From an uncultured Pelagibacteraceae bacterium (lineage in GTDB: Bacteria > Pseudomonadota > Alphaproteobacteria > Pelagibacterales > Pelagibacteraceae): a stretch of 64,000 bases of DNA. Of the stretch, positions 53,005 through 61,484 are shown piece by piece (the stretch's first letter is position 1; each line of letters begins with the position of its first letter). Under the pieces are notes generated by a model. The model did not search any database. It was not told where the DNA came from and worked only from the letters and a program-made list of their open reading frames with translations. The translations under genes were made by a program, and so were the position numbers. Location: the NCBI GenBank assembly GCA_902579285.1, contig CACHGA010000001.1:124001-188000 (forward strand), in the 5' to 3' direction.

Positions 53005-54009
53005 ATGAGAAAACTATCAATCGCTTTGGCTTCATTAGTTGCAATGTTAGTTGTAACTTCTGCTCAAGCTAGAGATCAGATTAAAATCGTTGGTTCTTCA
53101 ACTGTATTCCCGTATGCAACAATCGTTGCTGAAAGATTTGGTTCGTCTGGTAAATTTAAAACACCAGTGATCGAGTCAACAGGAACAGGTGGTGGAGCTA
53201 AATTATTCTGTGCCGGAGTTGGTACAGAGCACCCAGACGTAACAAATGCATCTAGAGCTATGAAGGCTAAAGAGTATGCGCTATGTCAAAAAAATGGTGT
53301 TGAAGAAATTGTAGAAATTACAGTTGGTAACGATGGAATAACTTTAGCTTATTCTAAAGATGCTAAACCAGTAAACTTTACAAAAAAACATTTATGGGCA
53401 GCATTAGCAAAAGAAGTTGCTAAAGATGGTGCGTTAGTACCAAATCCATATAAAAATTGGAGTGATATCGACTCATCATTACCAAACTACCCTATCAAAG
53501 TTATGGTACCTCCAGGAACATCAGGAACAAGAGATGCTTGGAATTCATTAGTAATGAAAAAAGGTATCGATGATGCTTCTAAAAAAGCTGGCGCTAAATA
53601 TAAAGCGTTAAGAGAAGATGGTGCGGTAATTGAGGTTGGTGAAAACGACTCACTAATTATCCAAAAATTAGCTGCGGACAAAGAAATGTTCGGTTTCTTT
53701 GGTTTCAGTTATTTCTTAGCTGCAAAAGATAAATTGCAAGCTGCAAGCATTGAAGGTGGTCAACCAAGTCTATCTTCGATTCAAGATTACAGTTACGCAG
53801 TTGCAAGACCTTTATTCTTCTACGTGAAAAAAGCTCACGTTGGAGTTGTACCTGGCTTACATGAATTCGTAAAAGAGTTCACAAGTAAAAAAGCTATGGG
53901 CACAAAAGGTTATTTAACTGATATTGGGCTAGTACCTCTAGATAGCAAGTTATACAAAACTTCTAGAACTAACGCTACAAAGTTAGTTAACATGCCTGCT
54001 AAGAAGTAG
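53005..54009 (+). CDS. pstS: Phosphate ABC transporter substrate-binding protein PstS
   Basis: Periplasmic phosphate-binding protein of 334 residues with a signal peptide cut after SAQA (about residue 22). Phosphate-contact motifs are present: GSSTVFPYA (about 31-39), STGTGGGAKLF, and PPGTSGTRDAW. No Cys at the cleavage site, so it is soluble. Codon use is more G/C-rich than neighbouring genes, consistent with high expression. It is preceded by a PhoB-like box and followed by a strong terminator, so it probably has its own abundant transcript. Confidence 0.96.
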   Translation: MRKLSIALASLVAMLVVTSAQARDQIKIVGSSTVFPYATIVAERFGSSGKFKTPVIESTGTGGGAKLFCAGVGTEHPDVTNASRAMKAKEYALCQKNGVEEIVEITVGNDGITLAYSKDAKPVNFTKKHLWAALAKEVAKDGALVPNPYKNWSDIDSSLPNYPIKVMVPPGTSGTRDAWNSLVMKKGIDDASKKAGAKYKALREDGAVIEVGENDSLIIQKLAADKEMFGFFGFSYFLAAKDKLQAASIEGGQPSLSSIQDYSYAVARPLFFYVKKAHVGVVPGLHEFVKEFTSKKAMGTKGYLTDIGLVPLDSKLYKTSRTNATKLVNMPAKK

Positions 54010-54024
54010 TAGTATCAATTCAAC

Positions 54025-54051
54025 AAAAAGGGGGTATTTTACCCCCTTTTT
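54025..54051 (+). terminator. Intrinsic terminator between pstS and pstC
   Basis: A 12-bp stem (54025-54036 with 54040-54051) with five G-C pairs, a TTT loop and a run of six T in the 3' arm (54047-54052) follows pstS by 16 bases and precedes pstC by 18. Partial read-through would give much more pstS than pstCAB transcript, as needed for a binding protein in excess over the membrane complex. Confidence 0.88.
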
Positions 54052-54069
54052 TATCTTTGAAAACTCAAC

Positions 54070-55446
54070 ATGAATTTAATACTTGTAACTTTTATTATTC
54101 TCTTAGCTTTCACAAGTTATTATTTCGGTAGAAAAAAAGCCTTAGTTATTCAATCATCACAAAGACTTACGGCATTACCAAAATTTTATGGATATTATTT
54201 AGCTGCGTGGTGTGCTGCACCAGCACTAATAATTTTTGTCCTATGGTCAGTTTTTGAACCATCAATCGTTAAAACATTTATTTTACAAGATTACACCGAC
54301 CAAAATTTAACTAAAAATGAGCTTCAGCTAATTTACACAAAAGTTAAAGCATTAGCCGTAGGAACTTACACGGGAAATATTACTAATTTTTTAGATGAGT
54401 CTGCCAATAAGTATATTCAACTAAAAGGAATAGCCAACAGTGCTAAAGTAGCAATTATTTTAGCAATTTTAATTTTCTCTCTGAGTTTTGCATATAGATC
54501 TGTTCAGAAAAATGATCGAATGAGAGAACCAGTAGAAATTTTTCTTAAATGGGTATTATTTGTTGCATCATTAGGCGCAGTTTTAGTTACAATCGGAATA
54601 ATTTTTTCACTTTTATTCGAAGCGATTAGATTTTTTCAAGCAGTAAAAATCTTTGACTTTATATTCGGAACTCATTGGTATCCTGCTAAAACTTTTGTAA
54701 GAGATGGCCAGCCAGATCCTGAATTAATGAAGGATGCTTTCGGAGCTGTACCTTTATTTGCCGGAACTTTTTTTATTGCTTTTATTGCTATGTGTGTTGC
54801 CATCCCCATAGGTTTGTTAAGCGGGATTTATCTATCTGAGTATGCCGGAAGAGGCGTGAGAAAATATGCGAAACCTATTATTGAGATTTTAGCTGGTATT
54901 CCAACAGTGGTATACGGTTTTTTTGCAGCTTTAACCGTCGGTCCTTTTGTTAAAGAAATAGGTAACGCTATGGGTTTAGAAGTTTCATCGGAGAGCGCTT
55001 TAGCTGCAGGAGCAGTTATGGGAGTAATGATAATTCCTTTTATTTCAAGTTTAAGCGATGACGTTATAACAGCAGTACCGCAAAATTTAAGAGATGGAAG
55101 TTACGCAATGGGCGCAACAAAATCTGAGACTGTAAAAAAAGTAATTTTTCCAGCAGCCTTACCTGGTATTGTAGGTTCGATACTTTTAGCAGTATCGAGA
55201 GCGGTGGGAGAAACAATGATTGTTGTAATGGCCTCAGGACTAGCGGCTAATCTTACAATGAATCCACTTGAATCAACCTCAACCATTACAGCGCAAATCG
55301 TAGTAATTTTAATTGGAGACCAACAATTCGGAGATCCAAAAACTCAATCAGCTTTTGCCTTAGGAATATCTTTATTTATAGTAACTTTATTCTTAAATGT
55401 AATCGCTCTTTCAGTTGTTAAAAGATATAGGGAAAAATATGAATAA
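54070..55446 (+). CDS. pstC: Phosphate ABC transporter permease PstC
   Basis: Inner-membrane permease of 458 residues. The MetI-like domain (about 220-455) includes GIYLSEYAGRGVRKYAKP and the EAA loop around GATKSETVKKVIFPAALPGI. An N-terminal extension of about 200 residues with two or three extra helices (about 1-20, 38-60 and 127-146) makes it longer than E. coli PstC (319), as in other alphaproteobacteria. Its end overlaps the pstA start by 8 bases. Confidence 0.94.
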   Translation: MNLILVTFIILLAFTSYYFGRKKALVIQSSQRLTALPKFYGYYLAAWCAAPALIIFVLWSVFEPSIVKTFILQDYTDQNLTKNELQLIYTKVKALAVGTYTGNITNFLDESANKYIQLKGIANSAKVAIILAILIFSLSFAYRSVQKNDRMREPVEIFLKWVLFVASLGAVLVTIGIIFSLLFEAIRFFQAVKIFDFIFGTHWYPAKTFVRDGQPDPELMKDAFGAVPLFAGTFFIAFIAMCVAIPIGLLSGIYLSEYAGRGVRKYAKPIIEILAGIPTVVYGFFAALTVGPFVKEIGNAMGLEVSSESALAAGAVMGVMIIPFISSLSDDVITAVPQNLRDGSYAMGATKSETVKKVIFPAALPGIVGSILLAVSRAVGETMIVVMASGLAANLTMNPLESTSTITAQIVVILIGDQQFGDPKTQSAFALGISLFIVTLFLNVIALSVVKRYREKYE

Positions 55447-56710
55447 TTATAAGAAAAATTTATTAAAAAAAAGATATAACGCTGAAAGAAGATTTCAATG
55501 GTATGGCAAAATAGCTATAGGATTAGCTTTAACCTTTTTAGCAGTTTTTATGTTTCAAATATTTTCAAAAGGTTACTCAGCTTTCCAAAAAACTTGGATA
55601 GTAACTGAAGTTCATTATGATAAAGAATTACTTTTAATCGATGCAGAAAGCCCATCAAAAGATGATTTAGAAAATGCAGACTATTATGATGTTGCTTATA
55701 AAGCTATGACCTCATTAGATCCTGGACTTCCTGAAGAAGAGGATCGTCAATTGATTCAAATGGTTTCGTATAAATACGAGACAGAAGTTAAAGATCTACT
55801 TTTAAAAAATCCAGACTTTCTAGGTAAAATAGTACCCATAAAATTAACAGCTTCTGATGATGTTGATCAAGTTCATAAGGGAAATTATCCAAGAGATATC
55901 CCTGAAAAGAATAGAAGAGTAAATGATTATCAGCTGCAGATTTACGATATGCTTAATGAGAGAGGAGATATTTTATCAGAGTTTAATATTAGTTTCTTTA
56001 CAAATCCCGACTCAAGAGAGGCAGAACTAGCAGGTATAGCTAGCTCGTTTATGGGAACAGTTTTTAGTATATTAGTATGTTTAGCGTTTTCATTTCCTAT
56101 TGCAGTGCTAGCAGCAATTTATCTCGAGGAATTTGCACCAAAAAATAAATTTACAGATTTTATAGAAGTAAACATTAACAATTTGGCAGCCGTTCCATCG
56201 ATAGTATTTGGTTTGCTAGGTCTGGGTATTTTATTAGCAGTTTTTAATTTACCAAGGTCGACACCACTTGTCGGAGGAATTACTCTGTCACTTATGACAC
56301 TACCAACAATAATTATTGCTGCAAGAGCATCATTAAAAGCTGTACCACCAAGTATAAGAGAAGCTGCTTTAGCGATGGGTGCAAGTAATATGCAAACGAC
56401 CATGCATCATACTGTTCCACTATCAATGCCCGGAACCTTATCTGGAACGATAATTGGCTTAGCTCAAGCTTTAGGAGAAACAGCCCCTTTAATTTTAATA
56501 GGAATGGTTGCTTTTGTTAATACAATTCCTGGCACGCCAGTTGATCCTGCTGCAAGTTTACCAGTACAGATATATATATGGTCAGAAAGCGCTGAGAGGG
56601 GTTTCGTTGAAAAAGTATCTGCATGTATTATGGTGCTTCTAGCTTTTTTAATTTTAATGAACTTGGCAGCTCAAATAGTTAGACACAAATTTGAAAAGAA
56701 ATGGAGTTAA
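55439..56710 (+). CDS. pstA: Phosphate ABC transporter permease PstA
   Basis: Second inner-membrane permease, 423 residues. One helix at about 24-42 is followed by a periplasmic insert (about 45-190, acidic, e.g. AESPSKDDLENADYYD) and the MetI-like domain (about 195-420) with AIYLEEFAPKNKFTDFIE and the EAA loop MGASNMQTTMHHTVPLSMPG. The insert, absent in E. coli PstA, is seen in alphaproteobacterial relatives. I use the ATG at 55439, with an 8-base overlap with pstC, instead of an upstream TTG at 55415. Confidence 0.94.
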   Translation: MNNYKKNLLKKRYNAERRFQWYGKIAIGLALTFLAVFMFQIFSKGYSAFQKTWIVTEVHYDKELLLIDAESPSKDDLENADYYDVAYKAMTSLDPGLPEEEDRQLIQMVSYKYETEVKDLLLKNPDFLGKIVPIKLTASDDVDQVHKGNYPRDIPEKNRRVNDYQLQIYDMLNERGDILSEFNISFFTNPDSREAELAGIASSFMGTVFSILVCLAFSFPIAVLAAIYLEEFAPKNKFTDFIEVNINNLAAVPSIVFGLLGLGILLAVFNLPRSTPLVGGITLSLMTLPTIIIAARASLKAVPPSIREAALAMGASNMQTTMHHTVPLSMPGTLSGTIIGLAQALGETAPLILIGMVAFVNTIPGTPVDPAASLPVQIYIWSESAERGFVEKVSACIMVLLAFLILMNLAAQIVRHKFEKKWS

Positions 56711-57466
56711 ATGAGTAAAATTATAGCAGAAAATGTAAATGTATATTACGGATCTAAACAGGCATTATTTGATGTCTCTATAGATATTGCAGAAAAAGAG
56801 GTTACAGCTTTAATTGGACCATCTGGATGTGGAAAGTCTACTTTCTTAAGATGCTTGAACAGAATGAACGATGTTATAGATATTTGTAGAGTTGAAGGTA
56901 GTATTAAAATGGATGACCTAGAACTCAACTCAAGAAAATTAGATGTTGTGAGACTTAGGGAAAACGTTGGTATGGTTTTTCAAAAACCCAATCCGTTCCC
57001 TAAAACAATTTATGAAAATGTAGCTTATGGACCTACTATTCACGGTATTGCACAGAGCAAAGAAGAAATGGATCAAATAGTTGAAACAAGTCTGAAAAAA
57101 GCTGCCCTGTGGAACGAAGTTAAAGATAGACTTGATGAAATCGGAACTGGTTTATCAGGAGGTCAACAGCAACGACTATGTATTGCAAGAGCTATATCTG
57201 TAAGCCCAGAAGTGATTCTTATGGATGAACCATGTTCAGCGCTTGACCCAATAGCAACAGCTCAAATTGAAGAACTTATAGATGATCTTAAAAAAGAGGT
57301 TACAATTGTAATAGTTACCCACTCAATGTCACAAGCAGCTAGGGTATCTCAAAAAACAGGTTTCTTTCATTTGGGAAAACTTATAGAATTTGGATCAACA
57401 GAAAAAATATTTAAAAATCCTGACAAACAACAAACTCAGGATTACATTACAGGAAGGTTTGGTTAA
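56711..57466 (+). CDS. pstB: Phosphate ABC transporter ATPase PstB
   Basis: ATPase of 251 residues energising PstCA. Walker [10 protein letters not shown] (36-44), Q-loop [14 protein letters not shown] (family-diagnostic for PstB), signature LSGGQQQRL and Walker [14 protein letters not shown] are intact; the H-loop is [12 protein letters not shown]. The start codon adjoins the pstA stop, and the stop overlaps the phoU ATG (TAATG), so pstA-pstB-phoU are coupled. PstB also takes part in phosphate signalling to PhoR through PhoU. Confidence 0.97.
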   Translation: MSKIIAENVNVYYGSKQALFDVSIDIAEKEVTALIGPSGCGKSTFLRCLNRMNDVIDICRVEGSIKMDDLELNSRKLDVVRLRENVGMVFQKPNPFPKTIYENVAYGPTIHGIAQSKEEMDQIVETSLKKAALWNEVKDRLDEIGTGLSGGQQQRLCIARAISVSPEVILMDEPCSALDPIATAQIEELIDDLKKEVTIVIVTHSMSQAARVSQKTGFFHLGKLIEFGSTEKIFKNPDKQQTQDYITGRFG

Positions 57467-58146
57467 TGAGTGAAAAACCGCACATTGTAAAATCTTACGA
57501 AGAGCAACTTCAGTTATTAAAAGATACAATAGTGAAAATGGGAACGGGTGTTGAGAAACAGCTAGAAAACGCTATTCAATCTTTAGTTAAAAAAGACATT
57601 AACTTAGCAGAAAAATCTATCAAAGATGACGAATTGACTGATAAATATGAAATAAATATAGAAGAGCAAGTTGTAAATTTGATTGCCTTAAGGCAACCTA
57701 TGGCAATAGATTTAAGAGAAACAGTTGTTGCTTTAAAAGTTTCTTCAGACTTAGAGAGAATTGGTGATTTAGCAAAAAACATCTCAAAACGATTAAGTAA
57801 AATTGGAACCGATTTACCTAATGATATAACTAAAAATTTCGAAATAGCTGGTCTAAAAGCATCAAAACAAGTTAATGCAGTTTTAAATTCGTATTTACAT
57901 AGAGCTAAAGATACAGCAGAAAATGTTTGGAATTCTGATGAAGAAATAGATCAAATGACTAATGCTAATATGGAAGCTGCAGTAAAGCATTTAGAAAAAA
58001 ATAAAAACGATATACAAAAAATAACCCAACTACTTTTCATGCTTAAAAATATAGAGAGGATTGGAGATCATGCAACTAATATTGCAGAGCAAGTTTATTT
58101 TCTGATTACAGGAGATTATTTAGAGGGAGACCGACCAAAGGGATAA
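57466..58146 (+). CDS. phoU: Phosphate signalling protein PhoU
   Basis: All-helical cytoplasmic protein of 226 residues formed of two three-helix bundles. Metal-binding repeats with the E/DxxxD pattern are seen as KVSSDLERIGDLAKNI (first bundle) and MLKNIERIGDHATNIAEQV (second bundle). PhoU links the transport state of PstSCAB to PhoR and prevents toxic over-uptake of phosphate. The operon end phoU-phoB is joined by a one-base TAATG overlap. Confidence 0.95.
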   Translation: MSEKPHIVKSYEEQLQLLKDTIVKMGTGVEKQLENAIQSLVKKDINLAEKSIKDDELTDKYEINIEEQVVNLIALRQPMAIDLRETVVALKVSSDLERIGDLAKNISKRLSKIGTDLPNDITKNFEIAGLKASKQVNAVLNSYLHRAKDTAENVWNSDEEIDQMTNANMEAAVKHLEKNKNDIQKITQLLFMLKNIERIGDHATNIAEQVYFLITGDYLEGDRPKG

Positions 58147-58829
58147 TGAGGGCAAATTTATTCATAGTTGAAGATGAAATGCCCATCGTAACTTTGCTTA
58201 AATACAATTTAGAAAAAGAGGGTCACAAAGTTGATTATGCAGTCAATGGAGAAGAAGCTATTAGAAATATAAAGGAGAAAAATCCTGATTTAATTTTATT
58301 AGATTGGATGTTGCCAGATATCTCAGGTGTTGAAGTCTGTAAAAATTTGAAAAGAAGCAATCTTCACAAAAATATCCCAATCATTATGTTAACAGCCAAA
58401 GGTGAAGAAGAAGACAAACTAAAAGGATTTGAAACAGGAGCAGATGACTACGTAACTAAGCCATTCAGCCAAAAAGAACTTATTGCAAGAGTTAACGCTT
58501 TACTAAAGAGATCTAAACCAAGTGTTGCCGCTGATGTTGTAGTATTTGAGGATCTAAAAGTAGATAGAGTTCAACGAAGAGTTTATAGAGCAGATAAGCA
58601 AGTTATAGTTGGTCCTACAGAATTTAAACTAATTGATTTTTTAATAAAGAATCCAAAAAGAGTATATTCGCGTGAGCAACTTTTAAATTCTGTATGGGGA
58701 GATGATATTTATGTGGAGTCCAGAACTATAGATGTTCATATTAGAAGACTAAGAAAAGCAATAAATATTGATAGCAAGAAAGATCTTATCAGAACAGTTA
58801 GATCTGCCGGTTACTCATTAGATGCCTGA
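58146..58829 (+). CDS. phoB: Phosphate regulon response regulator PhoB
   Basis: OmpR/PhoB-family regulator of 227 residues. The receiver domain has the VEDE acidic pocket (8-11), phospho-acceptor D53 (LLDWMLPDISGVE), T-loop MLTAKGEE and K of YVTKPFS. The winged-helix domain has GPTEFKLIDFLIKNP, YSREQLLNSVWG and the recognition helix RTIDVHIRRLRKAI. These are close to textbook PhoB. It would bind the two boxes at 49058 and 52919. Its 3' end overlaps the convergent sixA by 19 bases. Confidence 0.95.
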   Translation: MRANLFIVEDEMPIVTLLKYNLEKEGHKVDYAVNGEEAIRNIKEKNPDLILLDWMLPDISGVEVCKNLKRSNLHKNIPIIMLTAKGEEEDKLKGFETGADDYVTKPFSQKELIARVNALLKRSKPSVAADVVVFEDLKVDRVQRRVYRADKQVIVGPTEFKLIDFLIKNPKRVYSREQLLNSVWGDDIYVESRTIDVHIRRLRKAINIDSKKDLIRTVRSAGYSLDA

Positions 58830-59335
58830 AGATCTTTTGGCTTTATAAATGAAATTAATTTTCCTTTAACTTTTGATAACCTCTCCCAATCATTGAAATT
58901 AAAGTTTACTTCGGCAACGGCTGCAGTAGGAAATTTTCTTTTTAAATTTTCAAATTGATCAGAATTTTCTTTAAGACAGATTCGATTTATTAGTTCACTC
59001 ATTGAAGGTTCATGATTGATTAAAAGTAAAGTTTTATAATTATCACCTGTTTGTTTTAAGATACGAATAATTTCATCCTCACTAGCGTGATAAAGCGCCT
59101 TTTTTTTAATAATTTTTTTAAAACTGATTTTTTCTGACAATATATCTAATGTTTGCATTGTCCTTTTAGAGGATGAGCAATAAACTAAATCAAATTTTAA
59201 TTTCTTTTTAATAAAAAATTCACAAATTAATTTTGCTGAATTTACTCCCCTTTTATTCAATGGCCTGTCATGATCATCTAAATCTGGAAAATCCCAACTA
59301 GATTTAGCATGTCTCATCGCATATAATTTAAACAT
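58811..59335 (-). CDS. sixA: Phosphohistidine phosphatase SixA-like
   Basis: Short histidine phosphatase of 174 residues. The catalytic RHA motif is MRHAKSSWD (H9) at the N-terminus, and the second His is in LLINHEPSMSELI. Length and the RHAKS(S/D)W motif fit SixA, which dephosphorylates phosphohistidine on signalling proteins. It is convergent with and overlaps phoB by 19 bases and is divergent from ppk across 22 bases. A role in tuning the Pho system or polyphosphate metabolism is only contextual. Confidence 0.85.
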   Translation of the reverse strand: MFKLYAMRHAKSSWDFPDLDDHDRPLNKRGVNSAKLICEFFIKKKLKFDLVYCSSSKRTMQTLDILSEKISFKKIIKKKALYHASEDEIIRILKQTGDNYKTLLLINHEPSMSELINRICLKENSDQFENLKRKFPTAAVAEVNFNFNDWERLSKVKGKLISFIKPKDLQASNE

Positions 59336-59357
59336 ATTTTTAATTTAACATTTATAT

Positions 59358-61484
59358 ATGTCGAAAGCATCATTTTCAGAAAACGCTAATATTAGCAATC
59401 AACTCATAAACAGAGAATTATCTTGGCTTCAGTTTAATGATCGTGTTTTAGAAGAGTCAAAAGATAAAACAAATCCTCTATTTGAAAGAGTAAAATTTTT
59501 ATCAATCGCAGGTACAAATTTAGATGAATTTTTTATGGTAAGAGTCGCTGGACTTTTTAATCAAATTAAAGATGGTTTTGACGAATTAAGCGCAGATGGA
59601 TTAACTGCAGAGGATCAATTGAATAGGGTCGTATTAAAAACTAAAGATCTATTAAAGAAGCAAAACGAAGCGTTCCTAGAGCTGAAAAAAGAGCTATCAA
59701 AAGAAAAAGTTTTTATTCGAAAAATGTCAGAACTAAACAAGAAGAATCTTATTTATCTGAAAGAATATTTTCAGGAAACAATTTATCCTATAATAACACC
59801 TACTGCCATCGACCCATCACATCCCTTCCCTTTCATACCGAATAAAGGCCAAGCAATTTTATTAAGAATGAGCAGAATTAAAAAAAAAAGAGAACTAAAC
59901 GCAATTATAGTTATACCAAGAGCGCTTCCAAAATTTATATCGCTAAACAATTTTGAAACAATAAATGAATTTGTCACAATTGATGACTTAATTTGTGAAT
60001 TTGCCAATGAAATATTTCCAGATCATAATATTGAGGCAAGTTTGCAGTTTAAAATAATTAGAGACAGTGAAATCGAAATAGACGATGAGGCCGCTGATCT
60101 TGTGAGATATTTTGAAAAAGCAATAAAGAAAAGAAGAAGGGGAAACGTAGTTAAACTTGAAGTACTTACTAATTCAAATAAAAAACTTTTAAATTTTATT
60201 TCAAAAAAATTTAAAATGAATGAAGATCATATTTATGAGGTTGAAGGATTAGTTGGAATACAGGATATAGATGAAATTTGTAAGAAGAAAGATCCAAAGC
60301 TGAGATTTAAAAAATTTAATCCTAGAGAAGTTGAAAGATTGAAAGAATTTGATAATAAATTTTTTTCAGCTATAAGAAGCAAAGATTTTGTTGTACACCA
60401 TCCTTTTGAAACATTTGATGTAGTAATTCAATTTTTAGAAGCTGCAGCAAAAGATCCCAAAGTTATCGGTATCAAACAAACTTTGTATCGAACCACTCCT
60501 GACTCTCCTATTGTAAAAGCACTTAGTAGAGCAGCAGAAAACGGAAAAGTTGTAACAGCTGTAGTAGAAATAAAAGCTCGATTTGATGAGGAAGCTAATA
60601 TTGAATTATCTAGGAAACTAGAGAAAGCTGGCGTTCAAATTGTTTATGGATTCGCAAAATACAAAACGCATGCAAAGGCAAGTTTAGTTTTAAGAAAAGA
60701 AGGAGTTAAAACGCGAAGCTATGTTCACTTAGGTACAGGAAACTATCATCCAATTAATGCAAAAATTTATACTGACTTATCACTGTTTAGCTCTAATCAA
60801 GACCTGGCCAAAGATGTTGAAAAATTTTTCAATTATGTAACTGGTTATGCAAAACCAAAAAAATTAAATAAAATCTTTATGTCACCAATAAATAGTAGGA
60901 ATTTCTTTGAAAAAAAAATTGAAAATGAAATTGCAAATGCAAATAAAGGAAGACCTGCAGAAATATGGGCAAAAATGAATTCTCTTGTAGACCCTGGAAT
61001 TATTAAGAAATTTTACGAAGCTTCAAACGCAGGCGTTAAAATAAATTTATCAGTAAGAGGCGTATGTTGCTTAAGACCTGGAATTAAAGCTCAATCTGAA
61101 AATATAAAAGTAAAAAGCCTTATTGGCAGATTTTTAGAACACTCAAGAATTTATTGTTTTGCAAATGGTAGTTCTATGCCCTCTAGAGAGAATCAGGTAT
61201 ATATTTCATCTGCAGATTTAATGCCTAGAAATTTAGATAGAAGAATTGAAATTATAATTCCAATAGAAAACAATACTGTGCATGAGCAAATTTTAGATCA
61301 AATTATGTTAGCCAACTTTAAAGATAAATCAGAAACATGGTATTTAGATAGCTTAGGAAACTATCATAAAGAACAAGAAAAAGGCTTTTCAGCACATACC
61401 TATTTTATGGAAAACTCAAGTTTATCAGGTCGTGGTAAGTCACTTTTAAAAGCTAAACCTCAAAATTTAAGATTGGTGAAATGA
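59358..61484 (+). CDS. ppk: Polyphosphate kinase 1
   Basis: Enzyme of 708 residues that reversibly polymerises ATP gamma-phosphate into polyphosphate. It starts with NRELSWLQFNDRVLEE and FLSIAGTNLDEFFMVRVAGL, typical of Ppk1, and has two PLD-like catalytic domains with the autophosphorylated His at H438 (KYKTHAKASL) and the second at H595 (LEHSRIYCF). The HLGTGNYHP motif is intact. ppk and ppx overlap by 4 bases (ATGA), so synthesis and breakdown are made together. Confidence 0.96.
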   Translation: MSKASFSENANISNQLINRELSWLQFNDRVLEESKDKTNPLFERVKFLSIAGTNLDEFFMVRVAGLFNQIKDGFDELSADGLTAEDQLNRVVLKTKDLLKKQNEAFLELKKELSKEKVFIRKMSELNKKNLIYLKEYFQETIYPIITPTAIDPSHPFPFIPNKGQAILLRMSRIKKKRELNAIIVIPRALPKFISLNNFETINEFVTIDDLICEFANEIFPDHNIEASLQFKIIRDSEIEIDDEAADLVRYFEKAIKKRRRGNVVKLEVLTNSNKKLLNFISKKFKMNEDHIYEVEGLVGIQDIDEICKKKDPKLRFKKFNPREVERLKEFDNKFFSAIRSKDFVVHHPFETFDVVIQFLEAAAKDPKVIGIKQTLYRTTPDSPIVKALSRAAENGKVVTAVVEIKARFDEEANIELSRKLEKAGVQIVYGFAKYKTHAKASLVLRKEGVKTRSYVHLGTGNYHPINAKIYTDLSLFSSNQDLAKDVEKFFNYVTGYAKPKKLNKIFMSPINSRNFFEKKIENEIANANKGRPAEIWAKMNSLVDPGIIKKFYEASNAGVKINLSVRGVCCLRPGIKAQSENIKVKSLIGRFLEHSRIYCFANGSSMPSRENQVYISSADLMPRNLDRRIEIIIPIENNTVHEQILDQIMLANFKDKSETWYLDSLGNYHKEQEKGFSAHTYFMENSSLSGRGKSLLKAKPQNLRLVK

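Noticed and set aside
59336-59357. PhoB box before ppk
   Set aside because: The 22-base gap has TTTAACATTT but no second half-site at an 11-base distance.
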